DNA from: Piliocolobus tephrosceles | Taxonomy: Eukaryota > Chordata > Mammalia > Primates > Cercopithecidae | Direction of reading: 5' to 3' | Assembly: GCF_002776525.5 (NCBI RefSeq) | Contig: NC_045436.1 | Coordinates: 100,933,272 to 100,997,271 of the forward strand | Length of the DNA stretch: 64,000 nucleotides | Shown: positions 56,800 to 64,000 of the stretch, one piece after another | Layout: every line of letters starts with the position of its first letter | Position numbering within the stretch: the stretch's first letter is position 1 | Translations under genes and position numbers: made by a program | The notes under the pieces: model-generated | The model's database searches: none | What the model saw: only the letters and a program-made list of their open reading frames with translations | What the model was told of the DNA's origin: nothing

Positions 56800-58805
56800 G
56801 TTTTTGTAGTCTGGGCCTGTTTCTACCTATCCCTCTTGGGAAGGCTTTCCAGGTGTACGGTGGGAATTGGGTGTTGTAATCTAAATTTTTTGTCACTGTA
56901 GTCATATCTGTATTAGGGGGCACCCCAAGCCCTATTGCGCTGTGGCTCTTGCAGACTCACAGAGATAAAATCTGGTGGTCTCGGATAAGATGCAGAAGAA
57001 CTCTTTGAATTACCAGGCAGAGATCCTTGTTCTCTTCCTTTACTTTCTCCCAAACAAATGGAGTCTCTCTTTCTGTGCTCAGCCACCTGGAGCTAGGAGA
57101 GGGGTAACACAAGCACCCCTGTGGCCACCACCACTGGGACTGCACTAGGTCAGACCTAAAGCCAGCATAGCACTGGGCATTGCCTAAGGCCCATGGTAAT
57201 CACTGCCTGTCTGCCACCTATGTTCACTCAAGGTGTTAGGGCTCGACAATCAGCAGGTGGTGAAGTCAGCCGTGCTTGTGTCCTTCCCTTCAGGGCAGCA
57301 AGTTCTCCCTGTCCTGGGCAGGTCCATAGATGTCATCTGGGAGCCAGGGACTGCAGTTGGAAACCTCAGGAATCTACCAGGTTCTGTATTCCACTGAGGC
57401 TGAGCTGGAACCCAAGCAATAAGACAAAGTGCTTCGCACTTTCCTCTCATTTCCACAAGCAGAGGAGTCTCTCCCTATTGCCCAGTACTGTCCCAGGCCT
57501 GTGGCAAGTACTGCCTGCCCCAGGGTTCTTCAGTCACAGCTTGTATTGAATTGCTGCTAGGTTTGGGACTCTCCCTTCAGGCAGTGGGCTCCCCTCTGGC
57601 TCAGGGCAGGTCCCGAAATATCATTTAAGAGCCAAAGCCTGCAATCAGGGACCCCAAGAGCCCATTTGGTGCTCTACCTCACTGTGCTGAGCTGGTACCT
57701 AAGCTGCAAGACAGTCTTCATTACACTTGAGAGTACTCCTTTTCTTAAGCAGAAGTGGCCACTCCCCATAGCCACCACAGCTAGGAATGTGCTGAGTCAC
57801 AGCTTAAGCCAGCAAGTCTCTGAGTCTCACCAAATGCCCATAGCAAGTACTGCCTGGGTACCACTACTGATTATTGAGGGCCCAAGGGCTCTTTGGTCAG
57901 CAGGTGATAAATCCTGCCAGGACTGTGTTTTTCCCTTCAAGGCAGCAATTTCACTTCTGGCCCAGGGTGTTTCTAGAAATGTTGTCCAAGAGCTAGGGCC
58001 TCACAACTCTGACTGGTTTCCTATTCTACTGTGGTTGAGCTGGTATTGAAGTTGCAAGACAAAGTCATCTTTACTCTTCCCTTGCCTCTGCTCAAGTGGA
58101 AGGGAGGAGTTTCTCCCAGAGCTATGAGCTGCACTGCCTGAGCTTGGGTAAGGGTTGGTGCAAGCACTCCCTTAGCTGCCCCAGCTTCGTGTCTCACTAG
58201 GTCATGTTGCCCTTCAAGTCCACTGGTTTTGAGCCCAGCATAGCACCAAAACTTCCAGGAATTGCTGTTTTCGTGGCCCATTCTGCCTTTCCAGTTTATT
58301 TAGAACCACAGAGCACTTTAGTTCACAGTGATAAGGCTTGCTGGAACTCTGGTCCTGACCACTGGGATAGGCAAATTCCCTCTGGTTACAACTGGTCTAA
58401 ATGCTGCCTTCATCAGCATTGGTTCTGCCCTGTGTTCCTTCCACTGTGACAGGGCAGCACTGAGTTCCAATGCGGAGTGTTCCTTTCCATTATGACAGGG
58501 CACCACTGAGTTCAGTGCAAAGTCCCATAATCACTGTGCTCTCCCTTCCCCAACACACAGATTCTCTCTCCATGGCATGTGGCCACTGCCATGAGATTGG
58601 GGAGGGGTGGTGTCCACAATTCAAGACTCTCTTTCCTTCCCTCTTCAGTGTTGCTTTCAATGATATGAAGTTAAAACCCATACTATGATCGTTCATCTGA
58701 TTTTTGATTGTTGTGAAGGTGTTTTTTGGGATGGATAGTAGTTCAATTTAGTGTTCCTGTGGGGAGGACAATTGATGAAGGCTCCAATTCGGTGATCTTG
58801 TTCTC
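56800..58805 (-). promoter_or_regulatory. L1 5' UTR, antisense
   Basis: GC-richer than the L1 body and without Alus. Contains diverged internal repeats of TGGGCAGTACTG-like and GCAAGACAAAGTC-like phrases at about 57.4, 57.7 and 58.05 kb. L1 5' UTRs carry sense and antisense promoters; activity of this copy is unknown. Confidence 0.75.
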
Positions 58806-58908
58806 TTGCTTAGTTTTTATTACATAAAAATATTTATGTTTATAATATTTCAATTATGTTCTTTGTTCAAATATGTTCAAAATATAATCATAATTTCCAC
58901 AAGGGTAA

Positions 58909-59211
<303 letters not shown>

Positions 59212-59314
59212 ATTTTTATATGAATGTATTTAATGTGTGTTATCAGTCTTTTTGCTTCTCTTTTCCAGAACTCTTTTTATCTCTTTTGATTAGCTGGGTT
59301 TTGATGTTAAGTAG

Positions 59315-59621
<307 letters not shown>

Positions 59622-59827
59622 GATGTTAAGTAGTATTTTTCAACTAGTGTTCGTGGACATTGACTAACCTGACTTCTTTCATGGTTGAGAATACTTGCTA
59701 TAACTTGACGCCATTTATAAGGCACATGGAGAAATACTATGAATTCAGGAAAGTAAGTATAGAATAAGCATATTTCATTATTAAGGAAGATGTGACATTT
59801 AAAATTAAATTTACTTTAAAATTTGTA

Positions 59828-60115
59828 GAGGGTGGGTGGAGTGGTTTATACCTATAATCCCAGAAGTAAGAGGCCAAGGCGAGAGGACTGCTTGAGTCCA
59901 GGAGCTCAAGACCAGTCTGGGGAACATATTGAGACCCTGTATTTACAAAAAAAAAAAAAAAAAAATTAGCCCGGTGTGCTGGCATGTGCCTGTGGTCCCA
60001 GCTATGTGAGAGGATCACTTGAATCCATGAGGTTGGGGCTGTAGTGTGCTGTAACTGGGCCAACGCACTCCAACTTGAGTGAAAGAGTGAGACCCTGTCA
60101 TAAAAAAAAAAAAGC
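59828..60115 (+). mobile_element. AluJ-type
   Basis: Sense, diverged, with a 20-A mid linker at 59947-59966. Confidence 0.87.
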
Positions 60116-60293
60116 ATTCTCTTTGGTTTCATTATTGTATTTATTGTCTGCCTATTAAAAGTAAGTTAATAGCTTTCATTAAAGGAGTTGATAAAAGATG
60201 ACATGAGATAAATAAAAAAATTATGAAGAGAACACGAGAGGAGGAAGTGATATTAGTAAATACTGGGTTAAGAATAATCAGTACTCATATCAA

Positions 60294-60428
60294 GCTGGGT
60301 GCAGTGGCTCACACCTGTAATCTCAGCACTTTGGGAGGCCAAGGCAGGTGGATTGCTTGATTCCAGGAGTTCAAGACTAGCCTGGGCAACATGGTAAGGC
60401 CCTGTCTCCACAAACAAAGAAAAAAAAT
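60294..60428 (+). mobile_element. Alu monomer (FLAM-like)
   Basis: Sense left monomer with an A-rich tail. Confidence 0.88.
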
Positions 60429-60931
60429 GAGAATAATCATAATAATTAAAAACAAAAATTAGATGTGTAGATGCAGCATTTAAGGACTAATTTTCTAATC
60501 ATTCCTATCAATACATCAGGAGAAACAACACTTTTCTGTAGAGAACTCTGTGAGGAATTTTTCACAAGGGTTGTTATATATGGAGTATTGGAAACATGAC
60601 ACACACAAAGGATGAATAACATAGCAAATGTCTGTAGTGTCCCCAAACCATTATCCCATCATAACCTAATGCCGTGCTTGCTTCAGATATTTTTATTTCA
60701 GAAATAAAATAGAAGAATACAAATTATGCTTCCTAAATGCTATTTCTCACTCAAAGGCATCAGACCTTCTTAGATAAATGGTTGGTTCCAGATCTGAGGC
60801 AGGAAATGAAAAATGAGCCTGGAACATGTTGTTATGCTAGAAAGCAAGAATGCACCCGGAGACTATTAACTTGAAGGCAATTTGAAGGGCCTTCCACTGG
60901 CCAAGATATTTTGGGAATCAATAAGAATAAA

Positions 60932-61004
60932 TGCAATTATGTGTTTAAATAATTATGTGTTTAAATTATGTGTTTAAATAGTAAATACATTATGTATTTA
61001 AATC
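60932..61004. repeat. Short imperfect tandem repeat
   Basis: Three to four units of TTATGTGTTTAAAT with small changes. Confidence 0.85.
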
Positions 61005-61297
61005 CATGAGTCCATGAAGATAAACAATTCATTGGCCAGTCACCTTTGGATTGTGATACAGAATCAAACTTGTTATTTTGAAAACAAATAAAGGAAAAGA
61101 GTCTAGCAGTTACTCTGCCTGTTTTGAACATACTGGACCTTGAGGTAAACAAATTCTTAATGAAGTGTTCTCTTTAAATAAAATTTCCAGCTAATAAATG
61201 AAGAAGGGATTTTATAAATGTAGCCTACTACAAATTTGTAACCCCAATGAAATACTTAATGGGTCTAGTAATAATAATCAAAAGAAGAGAGACAATC

Positions 61298-61508
61298 AGG
61301 CATTTGGAGCTTCCTAATGGAAGTATACAACACCTAGGATGTATTCTTGTCAAATGATTGGACCTGAATCTACTCAAGTTTTTAGATTTAAAATCTTGCA
61401 GTAAACAATGGAAGGCAAAAGGATGTGATTAACGAAACTATTTAGATGCAATCATATAGACCATAACAATTCTGTTTCTTAAGTAAATCAATTGTGTAGC
61501 AGTTTGCT
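61298..61508 (+). repeat. Direct repeat copy 1 (about 211 bp)
   Basis: Matches 63423-63630 with roughly one difference per 8-10 bases. Its last 14 bases already belong to the neighbouring LTR. Confidence 0.88.
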
Positions 61509-61611
61509 AGGGCTGCCATAATAAAATACAATACTTGATTTAAACAACAGAAATTTATTTTCTTACTGTGTCTCTTTGTGTTTCCAAATTTCCTCTTCAT
61601 ATAAGAACACC

Positions 61612-62478
<867 letters not shown>

Positions 62479-62734
62479 TGAACACGAGTCAGGTTGGATT
62501 AAGGCCCACCATAAAGACCTCATTTAATTTAATCACTTCTTCAAAAACCCTGTCTACAAATAAAGTCACATTCTGAGGTATTGAAAATAGCACTTCAACA
62601 TGAATTTCTCGAGGACACAATTCTGTCCATAACAAACTGTAAGGGGGAAATAAGAGAGTGTGAGTGGGATCCTTTCAACTAAACAAGTCTGAGACACATC
62701 GGCCAAAAGTAATATGGACATATTTGGATTTTGA

Positions 62735-63089
<355 letters not shown>

Positions 63090-63091
63090 CT

Positions 63092-63225
63092 GTTTTCTTT
63101 TTTCTTGTAGCGACAGGGTCTCACTACATTGCGCGGTCTGTTCTCAAACTCTTGGGCTCAAATGATCTTCCCATCTCAGTCTCCCAAAGTGTTGAGATTA
63201 CAGGTATGAGCCACCATGCCTGGCC
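63092..63225 (-). mobile_element. Alu monomer (FLAM-like)
   Basis: Antisense. ACAATCAGTGATATTTG (62765) and ACAATTAGAGATATTTG (63227) flank this monomer and the AluY together. Confidence 0.87.
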
Positions 63226-63422
63226 AACAATTAGAGATATTTGAACAATGACTGGATATTTGATGCTATTGAGAAAATTTCAGCCCCTGGCACTTCCACC
63301 AAAATAAAATAAAAGTAAAAATAAATTGTCCATTGTTTAGATGTGATAGTAGTGTTGGAGTTTGCTTGAAAGATAGAATCCATATCTGTTATAGATATCT
63401 GAAAATAGTGATGAATAAAAGT

Positions 63423-63630
63423 AGGCATTTGGAGCTTCCTAATGGAGGTATACAGCAACTAGAATATATTATTGTCAAGTGATTGGACCTGAATCTACTC
63501 AATTTTTTAGATTCATAATTTTATAGTAAACAATGAAAGGCAAAAGGATGTGGTTAATGAAACTATTTAGATGCAATCACACAGAACATAATTCCATTTC
63601 TTAAGTAAATCGATTGTGTAGTAGTTTGCT
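63423..63630 (+). repeat. Direct repeat copy 2 (about 208 bp)
   Basis: Second copy of 61298-61508, same orientation, 2.1 kb downstream, placed inside the L1M 3' UTR. Confidence 0.88.
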
Positions 63631-63789
63631 TTCTGAAATCTGTTTCAAAATAATCTGTGGGAAAGAGGGAAAAAGGTCGGTGTCAATGAAAGAAAGATTG
63701 GCCACTAGTTGATGATTGATACATAGGAGTTTGTCATACTATACTTTCTACTTTGGAAATGTTTCAAAATTTCCATGATAACAAGAAAA

Positions 63790-64000
63790 AGTGAATTTGA
63801 TGACCAACACAATTGAGGACTTCCATTTTTAGCGATATTGCAGTGTTAGAAATCCTAAAACCACTTGACCTACACAATAATGAAAAATACTTGATAATGT
63901 GTTAAAAACTGCTTTTCAATGTTTAGATGAGTCCACTAAGATCGGTAATGGACCAGGAGCAGAGACCAGGCAATTAAGCTACTCTTCGAAGTCCCTGTGT
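63790..64000. other. No recognised feature
   Basis: Short unique-looking end of the window. Confidence 0.5.

Noticed and set aside
57193..57549. A 118-codon plus-strand frame in a GC-richer region
   Set aside because: It is the antisense strand of an L1 5' UTR, which explains the higher GC and the longer frames.
57666..58049. A 127-codon plus-strand frame
   Set aside because: Also antisense to the L1 5' UTR, with no motif of its own.
56800..58805. GC-richer 2-kb block considered as a CpG island or gene exon cluster
   Set aside because: The sequence continues the L1 in order and ends with the L1 5' start, so it is the L1 5' UTR rather than a host promoter.

Overview
This window is mammalian nuclear DNA from a primate, most likely an Old World monkey (Cercopithecidae; macaque, baboon, vervet and relatives). 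The primate call rests on dozens of Alu elements plus LTR12, LTR7, THE1/MST and L1PA-type sequence. The Old World monkey call rests on three young Alu copies (8572-8870, 27071-27222, 59322-59621). They carry the cercopithecoid AluY variants ACAGGCTTGAGCC, GTGGCCGGATCTC/GTGGCCAGATCTC, GAGATCCGGCCA and GCGTAAACCCGGG in place of the human AluY states. I know these variants from general knowledge of Alu subfamilies and did not align them here.

I see no convincing functional protein-coding gene. Nearly all longer open frames are antisense Alu, L1 ORF2 debris or retroviral debris. The window reads as intronic or intergenic DNA built by serial retrotransposition. Recognisable gene-derived sequences are an RPS27 processed pseudogene and two U6 snRNA pseudogenes. 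One low-repeat, CpG-richer stretch (about 4.1-4.83 kb) ends in a strong splice donor and is the best candidate for a promoter or first exon.

Layout. 0-3.3 kb: an old L1 with Alu inserts. 3.4-9.5 kb: MIR, MER20, Alu, an LTR12 solo LTR and a U6 pseudogene. 10.2-11.0 kb: a MaLR solo LTR containing what looks like an L1-mobilised HERV-H 3' end. 11.7-17.6 kb: an L1M split by an RPS27 pseudogene, which is split by a MaLR provirus, which is itself split by a THE1-type solo LTR and an Alu. 17.6-36.7 kb: L2, hAT elements, L1 tails, an ERVL gag-pol fossil (20.3-22.0 kb), many Alus, an ERV1 solo LTR inside an Alu, and a second U6 pseudogene. 36.8-40.6 kb: an antisense L1M with a cluster of Alus. 41.2-41.9 kb: an ERV1 LTR followed by a tRNA-His-like primer binding site. 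44.7-49.0 kb: two more L1M blocks. 49.2-58.8 kb: one nearly full-length antisense L1 split by seven Alu-type insertions. 59-64 kb: a young Alu, an old L1M 3' region, an MLT1-type LTR holding an L1PA tail, and a 210-bp dispersed direct duplication.

The main value of the window is its insertion order. Many elements keep target-site duplications (TSDs) that can be read directly, so nesting gives relative dates. Family names for old repeats come from recognising consensus features by eye and need RepeatMasker to confirm.
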